A stretch of 64,000 bases of DNA from Thermococcus celericrescens (GCF_001484195.1 NZ_LLYW01000029.1:1-64000); one strand, 5' to 3'; shown: positions 1 through 10,689, counted from the first letter of the stretch. The notes: generated by a model not told the origin, from the sequence alone. Numbers and translations: made by a program.

Positions 1-295
1 GACACCGAGGTCATGGAGCAGGGCCTTGACAACGTCGACAGGCAACCTCATCCTCATCGGCGGTCCGGTCGTCAACAGCGTCACCGCTGCTCTCGCCGAG
101 AAGCTCGAGGTCCCGAGCGACTACGACGGCTGGAAGGAGGAGTACGGCACCGGTGCCGACAGCGGCGTTGTCAAGTACGTCGCCGAGTGCGGCGACATCA
201 ACGGCTACGGCGTCGTCCTTGTCGCCGGTACCGACAGGGAGGGCACCGCTGCCGCCGCCAAGGCCCTTATGGAGTACCTCGCTGGCCTCAGCTGA
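1..295 (+). pseudogene. S-layer protein, C-terminal end, with apparent frameshift
   Basis: This is the 3' end of a Thermococcus-type S-layer glycoprotein gene that runs off the left edge. The last ~85 codons carry the family's closing motifs NLILIGGPVVN and LVAGTDREGTAAAAKALMEY. The DTEV segment that normally precedes NLILIGGP by about a dozen residues is present, but in another frame (frame 1, from base 1), whereas NLILIGG is in frame 2. One extra base between about 37 and 46 (for example the C after GACAGG) explains this. The product is the main cell-surface lattice subunit. A T-rich stretch follows the stop. A real frameshift would scramble only the C-terminus; a sequencing error is at least as likely. 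The family call is by recognition of the C-terminal motifs. Confidence 0.8.
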
Positions 296-345
296 AGGCC
301 TTTTCTTCTTCCTTTACTTCCCAACACTTCTAGGAGGTTTCCAGA

Positions 346-1128
346 GTGTCAAGGAAGTTCTTGGTCGCGCTTGTTCTGGCAGTCCTGATTCTCTCGCCCA
401 TCGGCTACCTGCTGTACGGATACTCCAAATATGATGTCTCAGTAAACCCGGACAAACCCGCTCCGGAGCACACATACATAGTACTCAGGTTCCCAAGCGG
501 CCAGTACGCTGTTTTCACGCTTCCCCAGTACGTCAATCTAACAATGCGCGGATTCAGAATACCCGAGGGAACAAAGGGCTACGCCATCAACGTTACGGGG
601 TATATAACGGGCATACCCGAAGTCGATGTAAACATGACGATGAACGCGCCCTACCAGCGCTTCACAATCGTGCTTGGAGACCCCAGCGTCAAGGTCTGCT
701 CCTCCAATCCTGAGGAGTTTACGGGAAGTTGCTCAGACCGCACCGCGGCAGTGGCTGAGATGAGTGCTTTCACTGCCACACTGTTTAAACGGTACTACTA
801 CGTTGAGGCCCTGAAGAACAGGATGGACGAGGCCAGCGCGAGACAGTACGCATACGAAGAGACCATGAAGCGCCACGACACCAGGTACCTCTCCTTCATG
901 ACAAAGACCTCCCTCGGGCTGGGGAGGATAGGCAACAAAGACCACCTGGCGGTTGTGCTGCTGGGTCCGGCGGAAGGGGCCGAGGTGAACAGGGTCATCG
1001 TTCCCAGACCCGGGCTGATAGTCCTCGAGGGCAAATCCGACGGCGCGCTCCGTGCGGAAGTGGTGTTAATCGAAAAAATCATGCAGTTTAAGTGGCCCAC
1101 CGAGAACCAGACCACTACTTCAGGGTGA
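346..1128 (+). CDS. Membrane-anchored extracellular protein of unknown function
   Basis: I do not recognise a named family. The predicted 260-residue protein starts with GTG, preceded by an AGGAGG-like Shine-Dalgarno at about 331. Residues 5-24 form one hydrophobic segment (signal peptide or signal anchor), so the rest is likely outside the cell. The body has several N-x-S/T glycosylation sequons and two cysteines about a dozen residues apart (VCSSN and GSC, near residues 110-125) that could form a disulfide. A charged helical part follows and the tail is polar, Thr/Ser-rich. It lies 50 bp downstream of the S-layer gene in the same direction, which suggests a role at the cell envelope, but this is only context. 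It converges on the radical SAM gene, overlapping its 3' end by 14 bp. Confidence 0.7.
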   Translation: MSRKFLVALVLAVLILSPIGYLLYGYSKYDVSVNPDKPAPEHTYIVLRFPSGQYAVFTLPQYVNLTMRGFRIPEGTKGYAINVTGYITGIPEVDVNMTMNAPYQRFTIVLGDPSVKVCSSNPEEFTGSCSDRTAAVAEMSAFTATLFKRYYYVEALKNRMDEASARQYAYEETMKRHDTRYLSFMTKTSLGLGRIGNKDHLAVVLLGPAEGAEVNRVIVPRPGLIVLEGKSDGALRAEVVLIEKIMQFKWPTENQTTTSG

Positions 1129-2863
1129 TTACATCCCCAAGGGTTTTCCTTTTCTCTTCCCCCACCACCCGGAAGAATTCATCCTTGCTCCCAAAAGGCC
1201 TCTCCGCCAGTACTCTCACCACGGTTTTCTTCCCAATCCCCGGCAGGTACTGGAGAACCCTGGGGCTCTCGCGGTTGACGTTTATTGGGACGGGAACTCC
1301 CGTGATGCTCCGGTACCCATGTCCAACTATCAGGACGTCGTAGAACCTGTTCAGGGGCATCTCCTTGGGCATGCCCACGATCAGGGGATAGCTCCCTATC
1401 TGCCTGCCGTAGGTCAGGCCGTTCTCAAGGACCTCCGCGCGGACATCGCGGAGGATGGTTCCCACGGGAACAATGCGCCTGAGCATCGGGAGGTCTATCT
1501 CGTGCCTTATCTTGTATTTGTAGTGCTGGATGAGCTTCTTGTGCTTTTCGGTCTTGACCCTATCCCTCATGTGCCACAGTGGAGTTCCCGGAAAGACAAC
1601 CACCTGTCTGATGTTTATCCTGCGGACCATCAGCCCATCGTCCAGGAGCCTCTTGAAAAACTGGAACGTCAGCTCGTAGCTCTTCTTTGTTTCCCCTGGA
1701 AGGCCAAAAATCACGTTTATCCCGGGCAGGAGCCACGGCATGCCGTTGGGACCCCGCTTTGCCCCCACTTCGTTGAGTATCCTCACCGCCTCGTAGGTCT
1801 CCTCGGCGGTGGCGTTCAGGTTGTTGAGCTTCGCCACCTTCGGGTCAGCACTCTCGAGGCCGAAGGCAACGACGTTTCCGGGGGTTCCGTACTCTATTAG
1901 GGTCCTGGCTATTCTGACGCTCTCCTCGGGGTAGTTGGCTATGACTGCGGGGTTTGCGTTGTCCACGTGGAGGGTCTTAAGCCCAGGTGCGACGGAGCGA
2001 ATACCCCGGAAAAGCTTCTCCAGAGCCTCGGGATTAGGTACTGGGACTCTTCCGTCCGGTTTGGCCATGTACGAGAAGATGCAGCTCTGTCTGCCGACCC
2101 GGAAGTGCCTCACCCCCAGGGTGTAAAGGGCCTCGACCTCTGCAACAACGTCCTCAATAGGTCTGTCCTCAACGTTCCTGTAGCGCACGGGCTCGGTGCA
2201 GAAGGAGCAGCCGCCTATGCCCATCGCCTTAGGGCAGCCACGCTGGGTTTCTATCTCAGCTATCACGAAGTCGGGAAAGTCGGGAAACTGCCTGACCACC
2301 TCCGCCCCGAGCAGCGCGTAGTCTCTCAGCTCCCCGTAGGTCCTGAAGCGGAGGGGGTCGGCATCGGACGGATTCACGAGGTAGTCGTGCAGAAACGCCT
2401 CGAGGTCGCCGTAGACGATGTGATCAAAGACAGACTGGGCAAGGAGAAGCTCGCGGGAGGTTATCCTCGTCCCGCCCGCGTGGGCGGAGCCCATGAACGC
2501 CGGGCCGCCGAGGATTTTAACCCCCTGAAACGGCCGGAGGAACCTCGCCACCTCCTCAACCTGGGACGGGACGGCTGAGAGATACTTGCCGGGGGTGTGC
2601 AGGCCACCTATGTACACGAGAACGTCCGCCCTCTCGAGTATCTCACGGGTTCGGGGGAAGTTCAGAGTCTTGTTTTTAGTGGCCACCCCCCTTTCGCCCT
2701 CAAGTGCGGCCCTCAGGTCATCTATGGTCAGGTAGAAAACCCTGGCGTCTCTTCGAGCCTTTTTTACGGCGCCATACGCATAGCGCGGGTATATCCCCAG
2801 ATACGGGGGGACACCAAGTCCCGCGGGCTCGTCGGTGTAGCCGTCGATGATGGCAACTATCAT
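1115..2863 (-). CDS. Radical SAM protein with C-terminal helix-hairpin-helix
   Basis: A predicted 582-residue radical SAM enzyme of the archaeal type that ends in an HhH motif (COG1031-like). The iron-sulfur cluster motif is C210-x8-C219-x2-C222 (in GCPKAMGIGGCSFC), an expanded spacing compared with canonical CX3CX2C but typical of this group. Residues 1-190 form an alpha/beta domain, the barrel follows, and near the C-terminus LQYLPGIGKKTVVRVL is a helix-hairpin-helix that may bind nucleic acid. The substrate is unknown. An open frame continues upstream to 2923, but ATG at 2863 is preferred: a TATA-like box (TTTTAAAAATC) lies about 25 bp upstream, which would make the mRNA nearly leaderless. 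It is divergent from the ferritin-like gene and shares the 2864-2941 intergenic region. Confidence 0.85.
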   Translation of the reverse strand: MIVAIIDGYTDEPAGLGVPPYLGIYPRYAYGAVKKARRDARVFYLTIDDLRAALEGERGVATKNKTLNFPRTREILERADVLVYIGGLHTPGKYLSAVPSQVEEVARFLRPFQGVKILGGPAFMGSAHAGGTRITSRELLLAQSVFDHIVYGDLEAFLHDYLVNPSDADPLRFRTYGELRDYALLGAEVVRQFPDFPDFVIAEIETQRGCPKAMGIGGCSFCTEPVRYRNVEDRPIEDVVAEVEALYTLGVRHFRVGRQSCIFSYMAKPDGRVPVPNPEALEKLFRGIRSVAPGLKTLHVDNANPAVIANYPEESVRIARTLIEYGTPGNVVAFGLESADPKVAKLNNLNATAEETYEAVRILNEVGAKRGPNGMPWLLPGINVIFGLPGETKKSYELTFQFFKRLLDDGLMVRRINIRQVVVFPGTPLWHMRDRVKTEKHKKLIQHYKYKIRHEIDLPMLRRIVPVGTILRDVRAEVLENGLTYGRQIGSYPLIVGMPKEMPLNRFYDVLIVGHGYRSITGVPVPINVNRESPRVLQYLPGIGKKTVVRVLAERPFGSKDEFFRVVGEEKRKTLGDVITLK

Positions 2864-2881
2864 GGTCTGGAGTTCGCGGGC

Positions 2882-2894
2882 CCTTTTAAAAATC
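2882..2894 (-). promoter_or_regulatory. TATA box for radical SAM gene
   Basis: On the minus strand this reads GATTTTTAAAAGG, about 25 bp before the ATG at 2863, which fits leaderless transcription and supports that start over the longer frame. Confidence 0.6.
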
Positions 2895-2905
2895 AATCGC
2901 CGGCG

Positions 2906-2920
2906 AAAAGTATAAACACC
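2906..2920 (+). promoter_or_regulatory. TATA box for ferritin-like gene
   Basis: AAAAGTATAAACACC lies about 28 bp upstream of the ATG at 2942, the normal spacing for a short-leader archaeal mRNA. It is back to back with the radical SAM promoter. Confidence 0.6.
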
Positions 2921-2941
2921 CAAACTCGTAACATACCGGGG

Positions 2942-3490
2942 ATGGATATGGCGGAGCTTTCACCCAGGACGGAAGGAGAGAAGGCCAGGTTTAGGGAGAT
3001 ACTAACGGCAATCTCAAACCTGAACCACAGGGAACTGCTGGCGTACTGGATGGATCAGGAAGTGAAGAAAGCTGAAATGTACCACAAGCTGTACCAGCTC
3101 AGCCACGACGTCAACTGGGACAAACTGCTGTCGGAGCTTTTCTTCCAGCTCTATAAGGACAGCCTCAGGCATGCTGAGGCCCTGCTGGGGGTATTCAAGG
3201 GGATGTTCCCCACGGAAAGCCCGCCGAAGGTCAACCTGCCCGCCCTTGAGGTTGAGCTCTCGGAAGAGCGGTTGAGGGATATGATCTACCACAGTGATCT
3301 CAGGGACATCCTGGAGTACCTGATGGAGACGGAAAAACTGGCCCACGACGTTTACCGGTACCTGGCGGAGAAGACGGAGGATGAAAACTCCAAAGCAACC
3401 CTCATATGGCTCTCGAACATAGAGAACGATCACTACCAGAAACTCAGAAACCTGTACGTAACACTGTTCGGAACCGAACCTGGAGAGTAA
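2942..3490 (+). CDS. Ferritin-like (rubrerythrin/erythrin-type) protein
   Basis: A predicted 182-residue all-helical protein with a rubrerythrin-like pattern: E..E..Y in DQEVKKAEMYHKLY, DSLRHAE in the second helix, then METEKLAHDVY and IENDHYQKL in a second helix pair. These acidic and histidine residues are where a di-iron site sits in the family. No rubredoxin domain is present, so it is the short erythrin form (COG1633-like). Such proteins usually act in peroxide or iron handling in anaerobes; the exact role is inferred. The frame is open far upstream, antisense to the radical SAM gene, but ATG at 2942 fits the TATA box. An in-frame ATG two codons on is an alternative start. Confidence 0.75.
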   Translation: MDMAELSPRTEGEKARFREILTAISNLNHRELLAYWMDQEVKKAEMYHKLYQLSHDVNWDKLLSELFFQLYKDSLRHAEALLGVFKGMFPTESPPKVNLPALEVELSEERLRDMIYHSDLRDILEYLMETEKLAHDVYRYLAEKTEDENSKATLIWLSNIENDHYQKLRNLYVTLFGTEPGE

Positions 3491-4929
<1,439 letters not shown>

Positions 4930-4959
4930 TGTCTCTCCCCCAGAAATTATACCCGTCCG

Positions 4960-4975
4960 GAGTTTTTATACTTTG
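4960..4975 (-). promoter_or_regulatory. TATA box for DUF655-rsmA operon
   Basis: On the minus strand CAAAGTATAAAAACTC, about 35 bp upstream of the DUF655 start at 4929, leaves a leader of roughly 10 nt. Confidence 0.6.
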
Positions 4976-4998
4976 TCTAAGAGAAAAGGAAAGGAGGG

Positions 4999-5373
4999 TC
5001 ACTCCTCGGGACGGTAGTCGTCAAGGAGCCTTATTATTTCCTCGGCCTCCTCCCTGGTGGGCATGTAGTCCTCCTTGGCGAAGAGAACGCGGATGTCGAA
5101 GTAGTCCTCGGGCATGAAGTCCACGAGCTTCACGGCTATCCTCTCGTCTATCCACTCAAAGAGGCCGAGGAGCTTCTCCTTCAGCTCGGCGACCTGTTCG
5201 GGCTTGAGCTTGGCAAAGCGCTCGGCGTGCTCGAGGCTAACCCTGGCCTCGTAAAACATGGGCTCCTCCGGGTTCTCCACCATGCCCTCAGCCTTGCGCC
5301 TCTCGAGGAGCTCCTTGGTCTCGGATATCGTGAGGTAGCGCTCCTCGAGCTTCTTCCTCCCTATCATGCTCAT
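4999..5373 (-). CDS. rpoF: RNA polymerase subunit F (Rpo4/Rpb4 homolog)
   Basis: A 124-residue archaeal Rpo4. Its helical core resembles eukaryotic Rpb4: an N-terminal strand region ([17 protein letters not shown]), a Y/F-E-A-R segment ([17 protein letters not shown]), and the closing HRDC-like helix bundle ([18 protein letters not shown]). With RpoE it forms the stalk that guides nascent RNA and aids promoter opening. Its ATG overlaps the rpl21e stop by 4 bp, and the pairing L21e-RpoF is widespread in euryarchaea. Both are expressed from the promoter upstream of rpl21e. Confidence 0.93.
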   Translation of the reverse strand: MSMIGRKKLEERYLTISETKELLERRKAEGMVENPEEPMFYEARVSLEHAERFAKLKPEQVAELKEKLLGLFEWIDERIAVKLVDFMPEDYFDIRVLFAKEDYMPTREEAEEIIRLLDDYRPEE

Positions 5374-5666
5374 CCCTTCTGAGCCCTGAGGTGAACCGGG
5401 TGGATGAAGAAGGTCTTGACCTTGCCACCGTCCCTGACCTGGACGACGTAGGCATCGCCGCGCTTACCGACAACGGTTCCCGTCCTTCCGTGGAACCTTG
5501 GGTCCGGCATGCCCCTGTGGTAGCTCGGCTCTATGACGATGTGAACCCTCTGTCCAGCCTCAAACTCCTGGAGGAACCTGGTGAGGGGCGGGAGGCCTCT
5601 CCTCCTCGGCTTCTTGCTGAGCTTGCCGCGGGTCTTCCTTCTGAAGCTGTGTGCTTTCTTAACCAT
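5370..5666 (-). CDS. rpl21e: 50S ribosomal protein L21e
   Basis: A 98-residue basic protein matching L21e end to end: [16 protein letters not shown] at the N-terminus, an SH3-like core containing [17 protein letters not shown], and [12 protein letters not shown] near the end. It is a component of the large subunit. The frame opens at a GTG three codons earlier, but the conserved MVKKAHS start and the GAGGTGAT Shine-Dalgarno just before it favour ATG at 5666. It is followed by rpoF with a 4-bp overlap. An unusually long leader of about 100 nt separates it from its TATA box. Confidence 0.93.
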   Translation of the reverse strand: MVKKAHSFRRKTRGKLSKKPRRRGLPPLTRFLQEFEAGQRVHIVIEPSYHRGMPDPRFHGRTGTVVGKRGDAYVVQVRDGGKVKTFFIHPVHLRAQKG

Positions 5667-5786
5667 TCCAATCACCTCGCAGGGTTTTACTCATCGCGCA
5701 ACAGACGCAAAGGCATTTTTCAGAGTTTCACGCCTCTTCGGCGTATGGACTAAGCCGGTTATGGCTCCGCTATCCAATCGGCGGGA

Positions 5787-5802
5787 ACCGTTTATAAAGT
5801 TT
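5787..5802 (-). promoter_or_regulatory. TATA box for rpl21e-rpoF
   Basis: On the minus strand AAACTTTATAAACGGT. It begins right after the pus10 stop and is the best promoter before rpl21e. The implied leader (~100 nt) contains a short hairpin, ACGCC-GAAGA-GGCGT. Confidence 0.6.
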
Positions 5803-6963
5803 TCAGTCATCAAGAATGTTCATGACGTCAAGCCTCTCGCACCAGGCAGGTTTTCCGAGCAGGTCGCTCACCGAGGGCTTCGTGCGCCCCTTATCGCCGG
5901 ATATGAGCTCCTTAATGTACAGGCCCCCGTCGGTGACGAGGCGAAGTTCGAAGTGCTTCCCATCGAGCCACCTTGCTTCCGCCTCGTGAACCCTCCGGAC
6001 GCGAACTTTATCGGCCCTCGCCTTCCTCACGCGCCAGGGGGTTCTCTGGTGAATTTCAAGTCCTTTGAGTTTTCTGGCAACATCCTCGGCCTCCTCGGGG
6101 GTTACCCCCTCCTCAACCAGAACCAGCGCGAGGTATTCTTTGCGGTGATTCCGTGTGAGGACCTCTTCGGCCTCTTTCGGTGAAACGAAGCGCAGGTTCA
6201 GAACCTCGACCTTTCCGCTTGCGTTTATCTCCCCCTTTACCGCATCTAGGTCGAGCTTCCGTTTTTTCGGCCGCTTTACCTCGACGATAAATGGCCTGCC
6301 GTTTCCAAGCATGCGGACGTCAACGTCCTCCCTTCCTGCCCCCTTGAAAACGCACTTCCCCCCGCTCGCCCTGGAGAACGCCCCGCAGATGATCGAGGCA
6401 ACGCTCTCATCAAAGTCCGGAAGGGGCGTCTGGGGAATGCCCCGCACGAGCTTTCTGTAGCGGCCGTAGACGTAAATTGGGTTTATCTGAAGCTCGATTC
6501 TACCGGAATACGGCTCGACGATGAAAACCACGTCGGGGTTCTTGGCGGTGTCCTTTCCCGTCACCCTCCCAAAGGCCTTACCAAGCTCACGGTTGAACTC
6601 ACGGTTTATGGGCTCTGCGGTCCCTATGTCAAACTCCTCCCAGAGGGCTTTCTCGTTCTCCCGAACCTCCTCGGGGAAGCGGGAGCCGACGAGGAAAGTC
6701 TCAAACTCGACGCCAGCCGCGGCCTCCTCCATCCTTCCTGCGAGTTCGGGAATCCTTTCGAAAACGTTACCGCACAGCTCGCATGTTTCGGGTGATTCAA
6801 CCGGGGGCAGGCCCTCGGCGGAGCGCTCCAAGTTGAGGACGAACCTTACCGCCTTTCCGCGCTCCTCGTTGGTGCCCTTCCCAAGCCCCGCGAACAGTCT
6901 GCCCAGACAGTGGTCGCAGAGTTTGTGAGATTCAAGAACCTTCGCAGCCTTTTTGGTTATCAT
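5803..6963 (-). CDS. pus10: tRNA pseudouridine synthase Pus10
   Basis: Archaeal Pus10, which makes pseudouridine 54 and 55 in the TPsiC arm of tRNA. The 386-residue protein has an N-terminal zinc-binding part with CDHCLGRLF (C17, C20) and a second pair CELCG near residue 62. A THUMP-like region follows, then the catalytic domain, with DVDVRMLGNGRPF supplying the likely catalytic aspartate. The C-terminus (LRLVTDGGLYIKELISGDKGRTKPSVSDLL) is typical of the family's tail; only its overall pattern is used here. It is divergent from the small HTH regulator at 7009 and shares a short intergenic region with it. Confidence 0.92.
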   Translation of the reverse strand: MITKKAAKVLESHKLCDHCLGRLFAGLGKGTNEERGKAVRFVLNLERSAEGLPPVESPETCELCGNVFERIPELAGRMEEAAAGVEFETFLVGSRFPEEVRENEKALWEEFDIGTAEPINREFNRELGKAFGRVTGKDTAKNPDVVFIVEPYSGRIELQINPIYVYGRYRKLVRGIPQTPLPDFDESVASIICGAFSRASGGKCVFKGAGREDVDVRMLGNGRPFIVEVKRPKKRKLDLDAVKGEINASGKVEVLNLRFVSPKEAEEVLTRNHRKEYLALVLVEEGVTPEEAEDVARKLKGLEIHQRTPWRVRKARADKVRVRRVHEAEARWLDGKHFELRLVTDGGLYIKELISGDKGRTKPSVSDLLGKPAWCERLDVMNILDD

Positions 6964-6975
6964 GCTCTCACCCTA

Positions 6976-6990
6976 AGATTTATATCCCAC
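6976..6990 (+). promoter_or_regulatory. TATA box for HTH/zinc-ribbon gene
   Basis: AGATTTATATCCCAC lies about 25 bp before the ATG at 7009, consistent with a leaderless transcript. Confidence 0.6.
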
Positions 6991-7008
6991 GGCTCAAAGC
7001 TTCTCGCG

Positions 7009-7302
7009 ATGATGACTCGCAGGCAGAGAATAATAAAGCTTTTGGAGGAGAGGGACTACTCACCGAGCGAGCTGGCACTGGCCCTTGAGCTCCCCGGCAG
7101 GGGTGCAAAGAAAACTGTGCTGGAGGACCTGAAGGCCATCCAGAAGACCCTCAAGCGCGAGGGGAAGGTGCTCCTCATAAAGCCCGCGGAGTGCAGGAAG
7201 TGCGGCTTCGTCTTCCGGCCGGAGATAAACGTCCCCTCCCGCTGCCCGAAGTGCCGGTCGGAGTGGATAGAGGAACCCAGGTTTAAGATTGAGGCCAGAT
7301 AG
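7009..7302 (+). CDS. HTH transcriptional regulator with C-terminal zinc ribbon
   Basis: A 97-residue protein (COG3357-like). Residues 5-60 form a winged-helix-type domain (QRIIKLLEERDYSPSELALALE, with a basic second half). The C-terminal 35 residues hold a zinc ribbon, CRKCGF and CPKCRS, i.e. two CxxC pairs. This HTH plus Zn-ribbon layout is found in archaeal predicted regulators; targets are unknown. Two ATGs are adjacent (7009 and 7012); either could start translation. The upstream open frame, antisense to pus10, is not used because the TATA box at 6976-6990 sits just before the start. Confidence 0.75.
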   Translation: MMTRRQRIIKLLEERDYSPSELALALELPGRGAKKTVLEDLKAIQKTLKREGKVLLIKPAECRKCGFVFRPEINVPSRCPKCRSEWIEEPRFKIEAR

Positions 7303-7362
7303 TTGTCATTTCGACGAAGCTTGCCGATAATTGTGGCCGGTTTTTGTCACTTGTCCAGCCCG

Positions 7363-7376
7363 AAGGTTTATATTGG
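7363..7376 (+). promoter_or_regulatory. TATA box for gatDE
   Basis: AAGGTTTATATTGG, about 40 bp before the gatD start, followed by GGCGGAGGGAGAG as a Shine-Dalgarno. Confidence 0.6.
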
Positions 7377-7407
7377 GTTTGTATCAGCTTAGGGCGGAGG
7401 GAGAGTT

Positions 7408-8727
7408 ATGCGGAAAGTTGAGAGGTTTATGAAGGAGAAAGGCCTCGAAGTCGGAGATCACGTCCGGATAATCGAAAAGGAGAATGGAAACACGAGCGTC
7501 TATGAGGGCGTTGTCATGAACCCCTACGAGCTGTCCAGCGGCGAAACCCTCACGCTGAAGCTCGACAACGGGTACAACGTCGGAATTCTAGTGGATCAAA
7601 TCCTGGAGGTCGAGGTGATCGAGAAGGCCGCCCCCAGGGAGGAGCTGAAGTTCGAGGAGGTCTTCCCCAAGAAGCCTGGCCTTCCAAGCGTCGCGATAAT
7701 AGGAACCGGCGGAACCATAGCGAGCAGGATTGACTACAAGACGGGCGCTGTTCACGCGGCCTTCACCGCCGAGGAGCTCGCCAAGGCCGTCCCCGAGATA
7801 TTCGACATAGCGAACATAACGCCGAAGCTGCTCTTCAACATAATGAGTGAGGACATGCGCCCGGAGTACTGGGTTAAGATAGCCCACGAGGTAGCCGGAA
7901 TGCTGAACAACGGCGAGGATGGAGTTGTCATCGCCCACGGAACGGACACGATGGCCTACACCGCCTCGGCGCTCAGCTTCATGCTCCGCGATCTCGGAAA
8001 GCCGGTCATCCTCGTAGGTTCCCAGAGGAGCTCCGACAGGCCGAGCAGCGACGCGGCGATGAACCTCATCTGCTCCGTCCGGATGGCGACTTCAGACTTT
8101 GGTGAGGTCGCCATCGTCATGCACGGCGAGACGGGCGACACCTACTGCCTCGCCCACCGCGGAACCAAGGCCAGGAAGATGCACACGAGCAGGAGGGACG
8201 CGTTCAGGAGCATAAACGACGTCCCAATCGCCAGGATATGGGGCGACGGAAAGGTCGAATTCATGAGGAACGACTACCGCAGGAGAACCGAGAGCGAGGT
8301 ATGGGTGGACGACGAGATGGAGGAGAAGGTGGCCATTCTTAAGGCCTTCCCGGGAATCCAGCCGGAGATAATAGATTTCTTCGTTGACAGGGGGTACAAG
8401 GGGCTGGTCATCGAAGGAACGGGTCTCGGCCACGTGCCCACCTACGTCATCGATTCGATAAAGCGCGCTACAGAGGAAGGCGTCGCCGTCTGCATGACGA
8501 GCCAGTGCCTCTACGGCAGGGTGAACCTCAACGTGTACTCCACCGGAAGGAGGCTCCTAAAGGCCGGCGTGGTTCCGTGCGAGGACATGCTCCCAGAGAC
8601 GGCCTACGTCAAGCTCATGTGGGTCCTCGGTCACACCGATGACCCGAAGGAAGTGCGCGAGATGATGCTCACGAACTACGCCGGAGAGATAACGCCGTAC
8701 ACGAGGTTTGACACGTTCCTGAGGTGA
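7408..8727 (+). CDS. gatD: Glutamyl-tRNA(Gln) amidotransferase subunit D
   Basis: Asparaginase-like subunit of the archaeal GatDE enzyme, which converts Glu-tRNA(Gln) to Gln-tRNA(Gln) using ammonia from asparagine or glutamine. Residues 1-85 are the family's small beta-barrel N-terminal domain. The type I asparaginase motifs follow: [10 protein letters not shown] (T100, T103) and [14 protein letters not shown] (T179, D180). Length 439 is normal. The stop overlaps the tandem start codons of gatE, so the two are translated from one mRNA, and the spacing keeps the subunits in step. Archaea of this group lack a glutaminyl-tRNA synthetase, so the pair is expected to be essential. Confidence 0.97.
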   Translation: MRKVERFMKEKGLEVGDHVRIIEKENGNTSVYEGVVMNPYELSSGETLTLKLDNGYNVGILVDQILEVEVIEKAAPREELKFEEVFPKKPGLPSVAIIGTGGTIASRIDYKTGAVHAAFTAEELAKAVPEIFDIANITPKLLFNIMSEDMRPEYWVKIAHEVAGMLNNGEDGVVIAHGTDTMAYTASALSFMLRDLGKPVILVGSQRSSDRPSSDAAMNLICSVRMATSDFGEVAIVMHGETGDTYCLAHRGTKARKMHTSRRDAFRSINDVPIARIWGDGKVEFMRNDYRRRTESEVWVDDEMEEKVAILKAFPGIQPEIIDFFVDRGYKGLVIEGTGLGHVPTYVIDSIKRATEEGVAVCMTSQCLYGRVNLNVYSTGRRLLKAGVVPCEDMLPETAYVKLMWVLGHTDDPKEVREMMLTNYAGEITPYTRFDTFLR

Positions 8728-8732
8728 TGATG

Positions 8733-10619
8733 ATGGTTGAGAAGTTCAACTACGAGGAGCTTGGCCTCAAGGTGGGCCTTGAGATCCACAGGCAGCTCGA
8801 CACGAAGAGACTGTTCTCCCCGGTCCCCAGCGAGATGAGCGACGAGGTGGACTTCACGTTCCAGCGCAGGCTCAGGCCAACGATAAGCGAGCTGGGTGAA
8901 ATCGACCCGGCCGCCCTTGAGGAGTTCAAGAAGGGAAAAACCTACATCTACGAGGGCAACCACAGGCTGGCGGACCTCGTTTACATGGATGAGGAGCCTC
9001 CCCACATGCCGGACGAGGAGGCGCTCAGGGTCTCCCTCCAGATAAGCTACCTCCTCAACGCAACCCCCGTTGACGAGGTCCACTTCATGCGCAAAATCGT
9101 CATAGACGGCTCCAACGTCTCCGGCTTCCAGAGAACCGCGATAATCGCCATGAACGGAAAGGTGGACACCCCCTGGGGAAGCGTCGGGATTCCCACCATA
9201 TGCCTTGAGGAGGACGCGTGCCGTATCGTCGAGAGGGGAGAGAAGGAGGTCATCTACCGCCTCGACCGCCTCGGCATTCCGCTCGTCGAAATAAGCACCA
9301 CCCCAGATATACACCACCCGGAGCAGGCAAAGGTCGTCGCCAAGTACATCGGCGACGCGCTCAGGGCCACCCGGAAGGTCAAGCGCGGCCTCGGAACCAT
9401 CAGGCAGGACCTGAACGTCTCCATCAGGGGCGGGGCAAGGGTCGAGATCAAGGGTGTCCAGGAGCTGGACATGATTCCCGTCATCATTGAACGCGAGATA
9501 GAGAGACAGGTGAACCTGCTCAAAATACGCGAGGAGCTGAGGAAGCGCGGGGTCAGGCCCGAGGACATAACGGAGGAGTTCCACGACGTCACCGAGATAT
9601 TCCAGAACACCGGCTCGAAGATAATCGCCCGCACCGTAAAGAAGGGCGGAAAGGTTCTCGCCGTTAAACTCCCCAAGTTCCGCGGCCTGATCGGGAAGGA
9701 GATACAGCCCGGCAGGCGCCTGGGCACCGAGATGGCGGACAGGGCCAAGAAGTACGTGAAGGGAATCTTCCACATCGATGAACTGCCTAACTATGGAATT
9801 ACAGAATTAGAGGTTAATGGGGTTATCGAAAAACTTGGCCTGGGAGAGGAAGACGCCTTCGTTCTCGTCGCGGCCGAGGAGGAGACCGCAAAGAACGCCC
9901 TTCGCGAGGTCGTCCAGAGGGCCAGGGAAGCCATCGAGGGTGTTCCGGAGGAGACAAGAAGGGCTCTACCCGACGGCAACACCCAGTACATGCGTCCGCT
10001 CCCGGGGAAGGCCAGGATGTATCCGGAAACGGACATACCGCCGATACTTCTCACGGCGGAGATGAAGGACGACGTACTGGCGAACCTGCCCGAACTCCCA
10101 CAGGAGCGCGTCGAGCGCTACGTCAGGGAATACAAGATAGACAGAAGCCTGGCCGAAACCCTGGTGAACGACGAGCGCGACGAGCTCTTCGAGGAGCTGA
10201 TAGCCAGGGGCATCAAACCCTCCATGGCCGCCTCGATCCTCGTAGTGGTCCTCAAGGGACTCAAGAAGGAGGCACCCATCGAGAATATCACCGATGAGCA
10301 CATCAGAGAAGCCTTTGACCTGTACCTCGGTGGAAAGATAGCCAAGGAGGCCTTCGAGGAGATATTCAAGGAGCTGGCGAGGAACCCCAAGAAGAGCGCC
10401 GCCCAGGTGGCGGAGGAGAAGGGCCTCACCCTCCTCAGCGAGGAAGAGGTCGAGAGGATAATAGACGAGGTCGTTCAGGCGAACATCGAAGTCATCAAGG
10501 CCAAGGGAATGGGCGCGATGGGAATGGTCATGGGCAGGGCCATGGCGAAGCTCCGCGGAAGGGCCGACGGAAAGCTCGTCAGCTCGCTCGTGAGGAAGAA
10601 GATAGGGGAGCTGAGCTGA
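8733..10619 (+). CDS. gatE: Glutamyl-tRNA(Gln) amidotransferase subunit E
   Basis: tRNA-binding kinase subunit of archaeal GatDE; it phosphorylates the glutamyl group on Glu-tRNA(Gln). The N-terminus [19 protein letters not shown] is the GatB/GatE signature. An AspRS-type GAD insertion lies in the middle, and the C-terminal ~120 residues form the helical YqeY-like tail that grips tRNA ([15 protein letters not shown]). There are four tandem possible starts: GTG 8724 and ATG 8727, 8730, 8733. The last is chosen because GAGGTGAT (8721-8728) sits at Shine-Dalgarno distance and the known homologs begin M-x-E-K-F. A T-rich terminator follows. Confidence 0.96.
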   Translation: MVEKFNYEELGLKVGLEIHRQLDTKRLFSPVPSEMSDEVDFTFQRRLRPTISELGEIDPAALEEFKKGKTYIYEGNHRLADLVYMDEEPPHMPDEEALRVSLQISYLLNATPVDEVHFMRKIVIDGSNVSGFQRTAIIAMNGKVDTPWGSVGIPTICLEEDACRIVERGEKEVIYRLDRLGIPLVEISTTPDIHHPEQAKVVAKYIGDALRATRKVKRGLGTIRQDLNVSIRGGARVEIKGVQELDMIPVIIEREIERQVNLLKIREELRKRGVRPEDITEEFHDVTEIFQNTGSKIIARTVKKGGKVLAVKLPKFRGLIGKEIQPGRRLGTEMADRAKKYVKGIFHIDELPNYGITELEVNGVIEKLGLGEEDAFVLVAAEEETAKNALREVVQRAREAIEGVPEETRRALPDGNTQYMRPLPGKARMYPETDIPPILLTAEMKDDVLANLPELPQERVERYVREYKIDRSLAETLVNDERDELFEELIARGIKPSMAASILVVVLKGLKKEAPIENITDEHIREAFDLYLGGKIAKEAFEEIFKELARNPKKSAAQVAEEKGLTLLSEEEVERIIDEVVQANIEVIKAKGMGAMGMVMGRAMAKLRGRADGKLVSSLVRKKIGELS

Positions 10620-10623
10620 GGCT

Positions 10624-10664
10624 GTTCTTTTAATGGTTTCTTTTGTTGTTTTTGCTTGTTTTTG
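10624..10664 (+). terminator. T-rich terminator after gatE
   Basis: Successive T4 and T5 runs (TTCTTTTAATGG through TTGTTTTTG) between the convergent gatE and hmgA genes, typical of archaeal intrinsic termination. Confidence 0.6.
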
Positions 10665-10689
10665 TCAAAAGGACTGAAAAGAAGGGAAG

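Noticed and set aside
2597-2941. Upstream extension of the ferritin-like protein
   Set aside because: Antisense to the radical SAM gene and contains the promoter; ATG 2942 follows the TATA box.
8676-9773. Long open frame antisense to gatE (365 codons)
   Set aside because: GC-rich shadow of a highly conserved gene; no Shine-Dalgarno, promoter or recognisable domain.
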